A stretch of 34,598 bases of DNA from Verrucomicrobiota bacterium (GCA_023269615.1 JAHFSY010000046.1:1-34598); one strand, 5' to 3'; positions 7,836 to 16,566 are shown, counted from the first letter of the stretch. Program-made: numbers and translations. The notes: a model not told the origin generated them from the letters alone.

Positions 7836-8546
7836 ATGCAACCAGTCCGGGCCGTTACGTTTGACGCGGGAGGGACGCTGCTTTACCCGTCTCCGTCGGT
7901 TGGCGCGATCTATTCCGAGGTGATGCGCGATCATGGGCTTCGACTTGACGCGAACACGTTGAATGCGGCATTTCGACGGGCATGGAAGCTGGCGCACCAG
8001 ACACCGCGCGTGGGAGTGAGCGAGGAGAGCGAGCGCGACTGGTGGAGGGGGCTGGTGCGCGAGACATTGAACGGGCTGGGTGAGGTGGAGGATTTTGAAA
8101 AGTTGTTTGATGCGCTGTGGCACACATTTGCCGAGCCCCGTCGCTGGGCACTTCACGATGGGGCGATGGAAACGCTAAAGGGACTGCGGGAGAGAGGATA
8201 TCGCCTGGCCGTGCTCTCGAACTGGGATCAACGGCTGAGATCGTTGCTGGATGGGATGCAGCTCTCACCGTTGGTGGATGAGGTGGTCATTTCAAGCGAA
8301 GTTGGAGTGGAGAAGCCCGATCCGAAGATTTTTCGCATTACGGAGAAGCGCCTGGGCTTTGCGCCCGGCGAGATCTTGCACGTGGGTGACAGTCCGCATC
8401 ATGATGTAAATGGCGCGCGAAACGTTGGGTGGCGCTGCGTGCTGGTGACGCACCGGAAGCCGGGGGGCGAGGATGCGGCGAAGGAGGAGGGGGAGATCCG
8501 TAGCCTGGGTGAGTTGCTGGAGAAGATGTTGCCAGTTCCCATGTAG
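7836..8546 (+). CDS. HAD-superfamily hydrolase, HDHD3-like
   Basis: This 236-residue protein has the HAD fold and an alpha-helical cap. Motif I is TFDAGGTLL with the nucleophile D10; the usual general acid two residues later is glycine (G12). Motif II is VLSNWD, motif III is the lysine in VGVEKPDPKIF, and motif IV is HVGDSPHHDVNGA. The cap sequence (WWRGLVRETL) and the pattern LAVLSNWDQRL match the HDHD3-like subgroup, whose members also lack the second Asp. Substrate is unknown. The start is 40 bp after lpdA, so co-transcription is possible. Its stop codon is formed by the GTAG at the edge of a REP element. Confidence 0.85.
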   Translation: MQPVRAVTFDAGGTLLYPSPSVGAIYSEVMRDHGLRLDANTLNAAFRRAWKLAHQTPRVGVSEESERDWWRGLVRETLNGLGEVEDFEKLFDALWHTFAEPRRWALHDGAMETLKGLRERGYRLAVLSNWDQRLRSLLDGMQLSPLVDEVVISSEVGVEKPDPKIFRITEKRLGFAPGEILHVGDSPHHDVNGARNVGWRCVLVTHRKPGGEDAAKEEGEIRSLGELLEKMLPVPM

Positions 8547-8605
8547 CTGCGCTCGCCAGAGCGTGGCCGCCCGTACCGAGACCGCGTTCTGGCGAACGCG
8601 GCTAC
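8543..8605. repeat. REP-like inverted pair, class D
   Basis: The left unit is GTAG + CTGCGCTC-GCCA-GAGCGTGG. The right unit, read on the minus strand, is GTAG + CCGCGTTC-GCCA-GAACGCGG. Each unit folds into an 8-bp hairpin with loop GCCA, and three stem pairs differ between units in a compensating way. It lies between two convergent genes: its left GTAG supplies the stop of the HAD gene, and the right edge is 4 nt from the stop of the PhyH gene. Confidence 0.85.
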
Positions 8606-8609
8606 ATTT

Positions 8610-9446
8610 TTACCGGCGGACAGATTCGGGGGTGAGGGCTTCTTTGCCGAAGATTTTGGAGTAGGGTGTTCCGGTTTTGGTGTCCCGCGTGCGTGCGTCC
8701 ATGTAGCAAACGCTGAAGGCGCGCCTGGATGTGTCGGAACGATTCACGTCGCTTGCGTGAAGGAGCCAGTTGTGGAGGAGGGCGACTTCGCCGGCCTTCA
8801 ACTCCAGCTTGATTGCCTTCTCGGGCTTGCAATGCTTTTCAGCCATTTCCTTCGTGAGGAAACCCGAGGGATGTTCGGGGTTGATGACTCCCATCTTGTG
8901 GCTTCCCGGAATGACCTGCACGCAGCCGTTGGCTTCCGTCGCGGGATCTAGGGCGGTCCACACGGTGAGAAGAGGATCCATGCTGAGGGTGCTCCACCGG
9001 TCCTGATGCCATGGCAGCCATGTGCCCTTGTGCGCAGGCTTGTTCATGAACATCGCGCGAAAGCAGGAGATTTCCGCGTCCTTCCCGTACACGCGGGCGC
9101 AGCTGTCGTGGAAAATCGGTTCCTGCATGAACGCGAGAAACAGCGGATCAAATTCGAGATCCTGGATCTTGCGGTAGTTGGTCGTCGAACCCTTGAATCC
9201 CTTCGTCTGCTCGCCGGCCTCCTCGTATTTGCCGCTCTCGCTGTCGAGTTGCATCATCATGCGGGTGTAGTCGGCGGGGGCCTTGCCCAGCATGATGTCG
9301 TCAATGCGGCGCTGGAGCTCCGCGAGGTCCGCGTCGTTCACAAGTTTCCCGAGGTTGAGGTAACCCCGTTCCTCGTACTCTTTCCATTGGTCGTCGGTGA
9401 TCTTGAGGGTCTTGATCTTGCTGGCAGGGAGGGTCGTTGGATTCAT
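8610..9446 (-). CDS. Phytanoyl-CoA dioxygenase (PhyH) family oxygenase
   Basis: This is a 278-residue non-haem Fe(II)/2-oxoglutarate-dependent oxygenase. The iron ligands are H147 and D149 in WHQDRW and the distal H230 in LLHASDVN, followed by the oxoglutarate-binding arginine in SRRAFSV. The VIPGSHKMG segment after the HxD is typical of PhyH. There is no signal peptide, so it is cytoplasmic. Bacterial members hydroxylate varied small molecules and the substrate cannot be told here. It is divergently arranged with the esterase gene at 9579; the 132-bp gap would hold both promoters. Confidence 0.9.
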   Translation of the reverse strand: MNPTTLPASKIKTLKITDDQWKEYEERGYLNLGKLVNDADLAELQRRIDDIMLGKAPADYTRMMMQLDSESGKYEEAGEQTKGFKGSTTNYRKIQDLEFDPLFLAFMQEPIFHDSCARVYGKDAEISCFRAMFMNKPAHKGTWLPWHQDRWSTLSMDPLLTVWTALDPATEANGCVQVIPGSHKMGVINPEHPSGFLTKEMAEKHCKPEKAIKLELKAGEVALLHNWLLHASDVNRSDTSRRAFSVCYMDARTRDTKTGTPYSKIFGKEALTPESVRR

Positions 9447-9578
9447 GGGGATACCTTAACCGGGCTTGGATTGAAGGGGAATGGACGCGATGAATTTGAA
9501 GATGGAGAATCTGAATATTGGAGTGGGCTTTGCGCGTGGGACGTTAGCGTGGTAGGATTTTTCTCCTGGAATAAACCC

Positions 9579-11444
9579 ATGATGAAAACCAAGGAACTTG
9601 CAGGCCTTAACAGGAAAATTGTGTTGCGAAGATCTCCGCAGCGACAGGTGGAAGAATTCCTCCTTTCCCAGGTTCCCCGATTCAAGGCGCCAACGAACCT
9701 GCGCCGCTGGAAACACGAAATCCGCAGACTCCGAATGGCGGCCCTGTCCAAAATTTATCTTCGTGGCTGGCCCCGCAAGATCGTCGGGGCCAGGCCAAGG
9801 ATCGTCTGGGGCGAGACGCTGCGGCCGGATCCTTCCTACATCATCCGAAAGTTTCGCTTTGAAGCTTTTCCCGATTATTGGATTCCCACCCTGTTGTATG
9901 AGCCGCTCGGCCGCCAGGGGAAGTTGCCCGCCGTCCTGAATCCGAACGGCCACCACTCGGGCGGCAAGGCGGCGATCTACAAGCAGATCCGTTGCGCGAA
10001 CCTCGCGCGCCGCGGCGTGCTGGCGCTGAACTTCGAGTTCATCGGGATGAGCGAACTTGGGGGAGACATTGATCATGACAACATCGGCCTGCTGGACATC
10101 GCGGGCAGGGCGGGCGTCGGCCTTTTCTACCTTGCGATGCGCAAGGCCCTGGACCTTCTGATGGCGCATCCGCGAATTGACACAACCCGTGTGGGCATGA
10201 CCGGTCTCTCTGGAGGCGGATGGCAGACGATCGTGCTGTCGGCGCTGGACCCGCGCATCACCCTCAGCGTGCCGGTCGCGGGTTATACCTCGTTCCGCGG
10301 CAGTGTGAAGCACAAAGACATCGGCGACTGGGAGCAGACGCCTCCCGACCAGGCAACCGTGCTCGATTACCAGGGCATGACCGCGATGCTGGCTCCACGG
10401 CCCGCTTTGCTGATCCTGAACGAAAAGGATGATTGCTGTTTCGTCGCCAGGCACACGAAGCCTGAGATTTACGACGCCGTGCGTCCGACCTGGCGCGCAT
10501 TCGGGGCGCTTGATCGTTTCGAGTTCTACAGCAACCGCGTTCCTGGGACGCACAACTACGACGCGGACAACCGGTCGCAATTCTATCGTTTCATCAACCG
10601 CCATTTCGGATTGAAATCGCCGACCCATGACACGCACCGACCGGACGAGATTTATCCTGAATCCAGACTCAACGTCGGTCTCCCGCCGGAGCAGACAAGC
10701 GTTCTCGTCATGGCCCGGCAATGCGCCCACGCGGCGGCCCGGAAACTGACAATGCCGGAAACCGCACTGCAGCGTCGTCAATTGCGACGCAAATTGGCCG
10801 AAGTCATCCGGCTGCCGCGATATGGAAGGGCAACCGCGCGCATCACTCGCCGCAGGAAAGGCATCCGGTTGATGGAACTGCGCGTTGGCCCATGGCTCCT
10901 GCCGATGACCTGGGTCCCGGACGATTTCGTGCGTGCAACATGGCTCATCGTGAACGATCAACCCAATTTCGCCGAGCTCTCCCCATCCCTTCGCGTGCAG
11001 GGGACCCGGGTTTTCCTGGACGTTCTGGGCACCAGCGGATTCGACGTTGAATTTCGTCCCCTGTCCATGATCAAAACCGCCGGGCAGAGAATCCTGGGGA
11101 TCCAAGTGGCCCAGATTCTTGCCGCGATCCGGTTCGTGGCGAAAGCGAGCGGCACCCCTCGGCTTTGTGTCTCTGGAAACGGACCGTGCAGCGCCCTGGC
11201 ATGCCTTGTGGCCGGCGCATTAGAGCCATCGCTCTTCCGCCGCATCTCCGTCACGTGGGAACTTTCGACGCTGACGTATCTATTCGATCGCGCCACGCGC
11301 TTTCCGGAAGCCCCGTCCCTGTACTGCCCCGATTTGCTCACCGTTGCCGACATCCCCCAGATGATGGCGCTGCTGGAAGATGTGGAGTATGTGCAACCCG
11401 GGCGCTGCGTGCGGACGGAAAAAGTCCGACCCTTTGATAAGTGA
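9579..11444 (+). CDS. Alpha/beta-hydrolase (acetyl xylan esterase-like), two-part protein
   Basis: The protein has 621 residues. The first 345 residues form an alpha/beta-hydrolase of the acetyl-esterase/dienelactone-hydrolase type: NPNGHHSGGK before the first part of the fold, nucleophile S211 in GLSGGGWQT, acid D284 or D285 in LILNEKDD, and H325 in GTHNY. Residues 350-621 have a second, weaker fold-like region with SGNGPCSALACLVAGA, which looks like a nucleophile elbow without serine. ATG 9579 or 9582 is chosen because the longer open frame upstream merely runs antisense to the PhyH gene. No signal peptide is visible; the N-terminus is basic. It is an esterase by family, but the substrate (acetylated sugars are a guess) is not known. 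Confidence 0.8.
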   Translation: MMKTKELAGLNRKIVLRRSPQRQVEEFLLSQVPRFKAPTNLRRWKHEIRRLRMAALSKIYLRGWPRKIVGARPRIVWGETLRPDPSYIIRKFRFEAFPDYWIPTLLYEPLGRQGKLPAVLNPNGHHSGGKAAIYKQIRCANLARRGVLALNFEFIGMSELGGDIDHDNIGLLDIAGRAGVGLFYLAMRKALDLLMAHPRIDTTRVGMTGLSGGGWQTIVLSALDPRITLSVPVAGYTSFRGSVKHKDIGDWEQTPPDQATVLDYQGMTAMLAPRPALLILNEKDDCCFVARHTKPEIYDAVRPTWRAFGALDRFEFYSNRVPGTHNYDADNRSQFYRFINRHFGLKSPTHDTHRPDEIYPESRLNVGLPPEQTSVLVMARQCAHAAARKLTMPETALQRRQLRRKLAEVIRLPRYGRATARITRRRKGIRLMELRVGPWLLPMTWVPDDFVRATWLIVNDQPNFAELSPSLRVQGTRVFLDVLGTSGFDVEFRPLSMIKTAGQRILGIQVAQILAAIRFVAKASGTPRLCVSGNGPCSALACLVAGALEPSLFRRISVTWELSTLTYLFDRATRFPEAPSLYCPDLLTVADIPQMMALLEDVEYVQPGRCVRTEKVRPFDK

Positions 11445-13142
11445 TCAACGTGTCGCGGACTTTTGCAGGAGATCCATCTGCGCCGCGTCCAATGCCCCGC
11501 GATAGAGCCGCACGTTCGCGATGGAGCCCGTGAGGGAGCCTTGCGCGCCGAAGCCAATTCTGAGGGGTTCGGCGTTGGTGAGATCAAATACCTGGCCCGC
11601 GGGCGCCAGTGATTCGGCGGACAGCGCTCCGTTTACGTAGAGTCGAAGACGGTCGCCGGCGCGGACGGCCGCGATGTGCGTCCATGCGCCGCCAATGTCG
11701 TATTCGTGGCCCACGACATGACCCATCCGACACGCGAGGACGCGGCCGTTCGTCTTTGCAGGATCAATATCGATTGCCCGTGCCTGGCTCGCGCCCGTCG
11801 CGGCGAACAGGCGTCCCTGATGTGTCGTGAGGCTGACCACGCGGCTCCAACTCGGACACACGGCCACGTCATAGACCGGGTTGCTCGCAAGGCAGCCGAG
11901 CAGCGTCCAGTGCCCGTCGCATTCGTAGCGCCAGACCTGGGCCTTGGGCAGCACGCCCGCGTAAAGTTTGCCGTGGTGCACGACGAGCGCGTTGATCTCG
12001 TTGATCAACGGGATGTCTTTGCCCTCGGGCAGACCGACCCGGCCCATGATGGTCCATTGCCCATCGTCTTCATACCGCAATACGTATCCCTGCGGCCACG
12101 TGCCGATCACGAGATGTCCGTTCATGACGCTCATGGCGTGAATCTGCGTGGTGTCGTGCGGGTTGCGGCCGATGCACTTCCATATGCTTCCGCCCTCGTA
12201 GCGATAGACGGCAGAATGTGACGCGCCATAGAGAACTCCGCCCAAGGGCATGAGGCACTCGAAGTTATCCCTCTCGTCGAGAGCACCGCAGTCCATCCAG
12301 CGTTCGTCCTGGAGTTTGAAGCATCGCGCGCTGCCGCCACGATCGAGCCCGGCGTACAGCTCGCCCTCGAAGCTGGCCATGCAGATGACGCGGTTGCCCC
12401 GGCCAACCTGTCCGAGATCGCGCCACTCCTTGCCTCCCTCGTAACGGAACACATGGGTCAGCGCGGTGGGGGGCACGTTCTTCGCGGCGTCGCTGGCACG
12501 GCCCCAGTCCCAGATGCCGGTGCCCGCGTAGAGCGATCCGCCGTGGACAAGCATCGACATGACGCTGAGATGATGTGGATCACTTCCCAGCCGTCCACAA
12601 TCGGTCCATTCTTGTCCGCCGTTCCACCGGAAGACGCGGCACGCATCTTCCGGGCGATCCGCGTCGGAGAGCCCTCCATAAAGCTGGCCCTTGTAGACGA
12701 CGAGACATGGCACAAGAGGATTGCTGGGCCAGAGCCGGCCGCAATCCTCCCAATCGCTCGTGTAACCATCATCGGTGCCGAAGTAGACGTGCCGCGCATC
12801 AGACATCGAGTTGTAACCCGGTGCGCTGCCCGCGACCCAGAGGTTCAAGCCGCAGCGATGCTCGGCGTTGAATTTTGAGAAGATGTCACCATGGATGCTG
12901 CGCATGGGCAGCGCACAGCGCACCCATGCGCTGAGCGTGAAATCGTGATTCCCAAGCCGCAACGGCGCTGCGTCGGGAACCTCGATGACGCTGTCCTTCC
13001 CGTTGAACACGGCCGCTCCGCCTCCCGTCCCGCCCGGGCCATCGCCGAAGGTAACATTGCGAGCATTGCCGTGCGAGTTGCCGTGGACATCCTTCGCGTC
13101 GCGATCGAGCGGCCAGTGTGCGATGAGGTCGGTCGATGTCAT
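11445..13142 (-). CDS. LamG-like protein with an inserted seven-unit beta-propeller
   Basis: The protein has 565 residues. Residues 5-125 are the first half of a LamG/concanavalin-like jelly roll (LIAHWPLD, GGGAAVFNGKDSVIEV, DFTLSAWVRC). Residues 464-560 are the second half (AWTHIAAVRAGDRLRLYVNG, then LTGSIANVRLYRGALDAAQM). Between them, at about 129-460, are seven related units of the form W-x-D-C-G-x-L-G ... GG-x-LYAG ... V-x-RYEGG, with repeat anchors near W131, W179, W240, W282, W321, W363 and W412. This is a Kelch-like propeller inserted in a jelly-roll loop. Start ATG 13142 was chosen (MTSTDLIAHW); a longer frame from 13178 adds non-conserved residues. No signal peptide is seen. The AraC regulator gene lies 36 bp upstream, probably in the same transcript. 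Carbohydrate binding is an inference from LamG. Confidence 0.8.
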   Translation of the reverse strand: MTSTDLIAHWPLDRDAKDVHGNSHGNARNVTFGDGPGGTGGGAAVFNGKDSVIEVPDAAPLRLGNHDFTLSAWVRCALPMRSIHGDIFSKFNAEHRCGLNLWVAGSAPGYNSMSDARHVYFGTDDGYTSDWEDCGRLWPSNPLVPCLVVYKGQLYGGLSDADRPEDACRVFRWNGGQEWTDCGRLGSDPHHLSVMSMLVHGGSLYAGTGIWDWGRASDAAKNVPPTALTHVFRYEGGKEWRDLGQVGRGNRVICMASFEGELYAGLDRGGSARCFKLQDERWMDCGALDERDNFECLMPLGGVLYGASHSAVYRYEGGSIWKCIGRNPHDTTQIHAMSVMNGHLVIGTWPQGYVLRYEDDGQWTIMGRVGLPEGKDIPLINEINALVVHHGKLYAGVLPKAQVWRYECDGHWTLLGCLASNPVYDVAVCPSWSRVVSLTTHQGRLFAATGASQARAIDIDPAKTNGRVLACRMGHVVGHEYDIGGAWTHIAAVRAGDRLRLYVNGALSAESLAPAGQVFDLTNAEPLRIGFGAQGSLTGSIANVRLYRGALDAAQMDLLQKSATR

Positions 13143-13178
13143 TGGCTCTTTTTTTGGGGGGATCAGCGATCGCTGCAT

Positions 13179-14039
13179 TCATCGGCGGACTTTGACCGCA
13201 GTGCTGCGGGATGGAGAATCTGAATCCATGGCGGCGCGGTACTGCGCCGGGCTTTGTCCGTGCTGCTTCCTGAACATCCGGCTGAAGTAGTAGGCGTCGT
13301 CGAACCCGACCTGCCGCGCGATGGCATGGACAGTCAACCGTCCCTCTCGCAGGAGTGCCGCTGCGCGGTCGATCCGGGCGCGCAGGTGGTATTGGAGGGG
13401 CGTCATGCCCAAGGCGCGACGAAAGATGAGGTTGAGATGCTGGGCGGAGAAACCCGAGGTGGCGGCAAGCTGCGGGAGCGTCACGGTTTCCGCCATGCGA
13501 CGGTCGAGTTCATGGAGGAGCGAGACAACAACCGGGTTGACGGCGCGGGGATGAATGAGTCCCTCCCTGGCGTTGTGGGCGATGTATTCGTGAACGATCA
13601 GATGAGCCCAGCCGGGGAACATGCGATGAGAGGCGTCGTCATCCCCGCGCGCAAATTCGGCCATCACTCCCCGGAAGAAACCATCGAGACGGCTTCCGCG
13701 CGGGACGTGCTGTTGTCGCGGCGGTTGCAAGAGTGAGAGCACATCCTGCCGGCCCGGCAGAAACACGTCCACATGCACGGAGCCGAGAGTGACGCGCTGG
13801 GTGAGACTGTGGGCGTGGTGCTTGACGTGTGGCGGAACGAGGACAAGGTCGCCGCATCCGAGCGGGTGGGGGCATTCGTCAATCACCCAGACCACGCGTC
13901 CGCGTATGACATAGATGAAGTTGTAATCCGGCACGGTGCGAAGTCGCAGCGTGTAGCCATGCTCGTGCTGCTGGAGAGAGCCAAAATTCGGGCGGATGCC
14001 CATGTGCCGCAGGACGTGCGTGATGAGGGGGGTGTTCAT
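13179..14039 (-). CDS. AraC-family transcriptional regulator
   Basis: This 286-residue protein has an N-terminal cupin-like sensor half (PDYNFIYVIRGRVVWVIDECPHPLGCGDLVLVPPHVKHHA) and a C-terminal double helix-turn-helix: VTLPQLAATSGFSAQHLNLIFRRALGMTPLQYHLRARIDRA, then HAIARQVGFDDAYYFSRMFRKQHGQSPAQYR. The cupin suggests it senses a small ligand such as a sugar. The start MNTPLITHVLRHMG at 14039 is preferred; the frame continues upstream to 14267 but would overlap the hisC start region. It is head-to-head with hisC and just upstream of the LamG-propeller gene, which it may control. Confidence 0.9.
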   Translation of the reverse strand: MNTPLITHVLRHMGIRPNFGSLQQHEHGYTLRLRTVPDYNFIYVIRGRVVWVIDECPHPLGCGDLVLVPPHVKHHAHSLTQRVTLGSVHVDVFLPGRQDVLSLLQPPRQQHVPRGSRLDGFFRGVMAEFARGDDDASHRMFPGWAHLIVHEYIAHNAREGLIHPRAVNPVVVSLLHELDRRMAETVTLPQLAATSGFSAQHLNLIFRRALGMTPLQYHLRARIDRAAALLREGRLTVHAIARQVGFDDAYYFSRMFRKQHGQSPAQYRAAMDSDSPSRSTAVKVRR

Positions 14040-14170
14040 GCGCGCGATGTTTGTAGCACACTGGGATAAGGAAGGAAGCGGGGAACTTCCCTTGGTCCCG
14101 GAGAAACCTGGGATCGGGGTGCTTTGTTTCGATTCTTGCAACTCCATCTGTTTGTCTCTTGATTGGTGAA

Positions 14171-15244
14171 ATGATTCCTGAACCCAATCCGCACCTGGCG
14201 TCGCTTCCGGTTTATGAGCCGGGTCGTCCCATCGAGGACGTGGCGAGGGAGCTTGGGCTTGACCCATCCAGAATCATCAAGCTGGCTTCAAATGAAAATC
14301 CGATCGGGCCATCGCCCCGTGCGGTGGCGGCCATGCGCGAGGCGGCCGGGCGGGCGCATATTTATCCCGACGGAAACGCCTTTCTTCTGCGCCAGGCCAT
14401 TGCGCAGAAACATGGGCTTGGCATCGGGCAGGTGGTTCTGGGGAACGGATCGAACGAGATCATTGAATTTCTCGGCCACGCCCACCTTTCGCCGGGCGCG
14501 GAGATGGTGATTTCGCAGTACGCGTTTGCGATCTACGAGCTCGTGGGGAAGCTGTTCCAGGCAGACATTGTGGAGGTTCCTTCGCGCGGATACGGCCATG
14601 ATCTGGACGCGATGCGCAAGGTGGTGACTTTGCGGACGCGGCTTGTATTTGTCGCCAACCCGAACAATCCGACAGGCACGTCGGTTTCAGCCGAGGAGCT
14701 GGGGAAATTCATCGGGACAGTTCCGTCGCATGTGGTCGTGGTGGTGGACGAGGCGTACCAGGAATTTTTGAAAGACCCGCTCGACACGCCAGCGCTGATT
14801 GCAAAACATCCGAACCTGGTGGTGATGCGGACCTTTTCGAAGGCGCAGGGGCTGGCTGGATTACGGATCGGATACGGCCTGGCAAGCGAGGCAGTGGCTG
14901 CAGTATTGCAGAAAGTACGCCAGCCTTTTCAGGCGAATCTCCTCGCGCAAGAGGCGGCGCTGGCGGCGCTGGCGGATGCAGACCATGTACGCCGCACGGT
15001 GGAAATCGTGGATGAGGGACGGGCTTTTCTCGAGAATGAATTCCGGCGCCGCAAGCTGGAATACATTCCATCGTCGGCCAATTTCATCATGCTGAACGTG
15101 AGTGATGGAAAAAAGGTGTTTCAGGACTTGATGAAAAAAGGCGTCATCGTGCGCCCGATGCACGGATACAAGCTCCCCACATGGATCCGGGTGACGGTTG
15201 GGACGCGCGAGCAGAACGAAACGTTTCTTAAAGCGTTGGGCTGA
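14171..15244 (+). CDS. hisC: Histidinol-phosphate aminotransferase
   Basis: This PLP-dependent class I/II aminotransferase converts histidinol phosphate and 2-oxoglutarate to imidazole acetol phosphate and glutamate in reverse synthesis order. The protein has 357 residues. Motifs are IKLASNENPIGPSPRA at the N-terminus, YPDGNAFLLRQAIA, GNGSNEIIEF, NPNNPTG, VVVDEAYQEF, the PLP lysine in RTFSKAQGLAGLRIGYG, and IRVTVGTREQNE. ATG 14171 follows a GGTGAA; a TTG at 14159 is possible but adds nothing. No other his genes lie nearby. A broader aromatic or other aminotransferase role is conceivable, as for many solitary HisC proteins. Confidence 0.9.
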   Translation: MIPEPNPHLASLPVYEPGRPIEDVARELGLDPSRIIKLASNENPIGPSPRAVAAMREAAGRAHIYPDGNAFLLRQAIAQKHGLGIGQVVLGNGSNEIIEFLGHAHLSPGAEMVISQYAFAIYELVGKLFQADIVEVPSRGYGHDLDAMRKVVTLRTRLVFVANPNNPTGTSVSAEELGKFIGTVPSHVVVVVDEAYQEFLKDPLDTPALIAKHPNLVVMRTFSKAQGLAGLRIGYGLASEAVAAVLQKVRQPFQANLLAQEAALAALADADHVRRTVEIVDEGRAFLENEFRRRKLEYIPSSANFIMLNVSDGKKVFQDLMKKGVIVRPMHGYKLPTWIRVTVGTREQNETFLKALG

Positions 15245-15273
15245 GGGCGTACCCGGAAAGTTCGGATTCCGAG

Positions 15274-15333
15274 GTAGGGACGGACCGCCGGGCCGTCCGC
15301 TGCGCAACGGCGCGCCCGGCGGTCGCGCCCTAC
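15274..15333. repeat. REP-like inverted pair, class E
   Basis: The left unit is GTAG + GGACGG-ACCGCCGGG-CCGTCC. The right unit on the minus strand is GTAG + GGCGCG-ACCGCCGGG-CGCGCC. The loop core ACCGCCGGG is identical while stem pairs change together, so both hairpins are preserved. It lies between the convergent hisC and SGNH genes and may double as a transcription stop for both. Confidence 0.85.
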
Positions 15334-15348
15334 CTTGAGCAATGCAAC

Positions 15349-16566
15349 TTACCTGCCGCTGACTCTGGGCACGAGCCATTCGGCAAGCGCCTGCGCCACG
15401 GCTTCCTGTCCACGCCCATTATAATGGCAGTCCACGGGATAAAAAATGGGGCCGGCTTTGGCGGCTTCGCGCAGCGCCGGGCGAAGGTCGAGAATGTCGC
15501 CGCGTTTGGATAGTTCAGGCAAGTCGGCGTTGACCTCCTTGAACGGACGGTCGAAATCCATCGGTATTTTTTCAAGGCCGGGGAGTGACTTCAAATGTTC
15601 AGGCCAGATGTCGGGCCATAGATTTTCCGGGGCGGGGAGCAGCGCGATGCAGAGACGCGCACCATCCTTTTCCACATCATGCTGGAGACGCTGAAGGAGA
15701 AGGCGCGTCACGGCGTCCGCCTCGGCGACGACGGGATCATTGATTCCCTGCGCGTAATAGCGGTAGTTGCGATAGCCCGCTTTCTTCCAGAGTTTGTCGA
15801 GTGGCAGGTCCCGGTTGTGTTTTTGCGCGTCGGCCAGGTTGAATTTCTGGCGGATGTTCCAGATGACCAGTTTCTGGCGGTTGTAGAGATGGGAGTGATG
15901 GTACCAGCGGAGAGAGAGACGATCCCGGTATTTTTTGTAGTTGGCATCGAGCTGGGCGGGATCGGAGGGCACGTCCTCAAGCCTGCCATCCTTGAGTCGG
16001 AAATAGGGACGCCCGAATCCATACTCCAGCTGGTAGAACGCGCTGTTGAGCAGATCGTTGTCCACGTACACCGCGACGACCACGGCATCGGGATGATATG
16101 GTCGAACAAAGTTTTCGTAGCATTGGACGTACTGCGGGATGTCCCATCCACCAATGCCGAAGTTCATGATTTCGACAGGGGGGCGGCTGCCATTGAACAG
16201 CGTCTCAGTCCGACGCACAAAGGAGTTTGGTTCTTCCACCTGCTCGGCGAACGTGAACGAGTCGCCCAAAAAAGCGATGCGCCTGTCGGCGGACTTGATG
16301 AAGGGATGGTCCGAGTCGCGAAAGCCTTCCTTGTTGATGTGGATGGCAGTGTCGTAATCGCCGAACATGTTGGATGCGCGGCCCGAGTAGCCGGGCTGCA
16401 TCAGGTAACCGACCTTTTCATTCGCGACGTTGATGTAGGCGTATCGCGGAGTTGGCCAGAGGAGACGAACCGCCACCTCGGCAAGTCCGAGGCTGAGCGC
16501 CAGGCTCAGGGCAAGAAGGATGAGACGGGCAAGCCAGGGGTTGATTTTTGTTGGAGGAGCGGACAC
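15349..16566 (-). CDS. SGNH/GDSL-family hydrolase with N-terminal membrane anchor
   Basis: The protein has 405 residues from GTG 16566. Residues 11-38 form a hydrophobic signal-anchor (ARLILLALSLALSLGLAEV), so the catalytic part faces the periplasm. Block I is AFLGDSFTFAEQV with nucleophile S103, block II is MNFGIGGWDIPQY, and the C-terminal acid-base pair is D379/H381 in DCHYNGRGQE. Such proteins act as esterases or acetyl hydrolases/transferases on polysaccharides; the substrate is unknown. The open frame extends to 16749, but that part runs through a 40-bp palindrome and a low-complexity stretch and lacks any family feature. The GTG was therefore chosen, with some uncertainty. Confidence 0.8.
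   Translation of the reverse strand: MSAPPTKINPWLARLILLALSLALSLGLAEVAVRLLWPTPRYAYINVANEKVGYLMQPGYSGRASNMFGDYDTAIHINKEGFRDSDHPFIKSADRRIAFLGDSFTFAEQVEEPNSFVRRTETLFNGSRPPVEIMNFGIGGWDIPQYVQCYENFVRPYHPDAVVVAVYVDNDLLNSAFYQLEYGFGRPYFRLKDGRLEDVPSDPAQLDANYKKYRDRLSLRWYHHSHLYNRQKLVIWNIRQKFNLADAQKHNRDLPLDKLWKKAGYRNYRYYAQGINDPVVAEADAVTRLLLQRLQHDVEKDGARLCIALLPAPENLWPDIWPEHLKSLPGLEKIPMDFDRPFKEVNADLPELSKRGDILDLRPALREAAKAGPIFYPVDCHYNGRGQEAVAQALAEWLVPRVSGR

Noticed and set aside
9006..9578. Upstream extension of the esterase frame
   Set aside because: These 191 codons run antisense through the PhyH gene and carry no conserved sequence; the start at 9579 fits the fold.
9456..11105. 549-codon open frame on the minus strand
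   Set aside because: It lies opposite the esterase gene, which has clear catalytic motifs; the minus frame is rich in R, H, P and Q with no family features.
9498..13230. Shared 16-nt word GATGGAGAATCTGAAT at about 9500 and 13210
   Set aside because: One copy is intergenic and the other is in the AraC gene end; a single short match without flanking similarity is not enough to call a repeat.
14075..14095. GGGAACTTCCC palindrome in the AraC-hisC gap as an operator
   Set aside because: An 11-nt symmetry in GC-rich DNA is expected by chance, and AraC proteins usually bind direct repeats.
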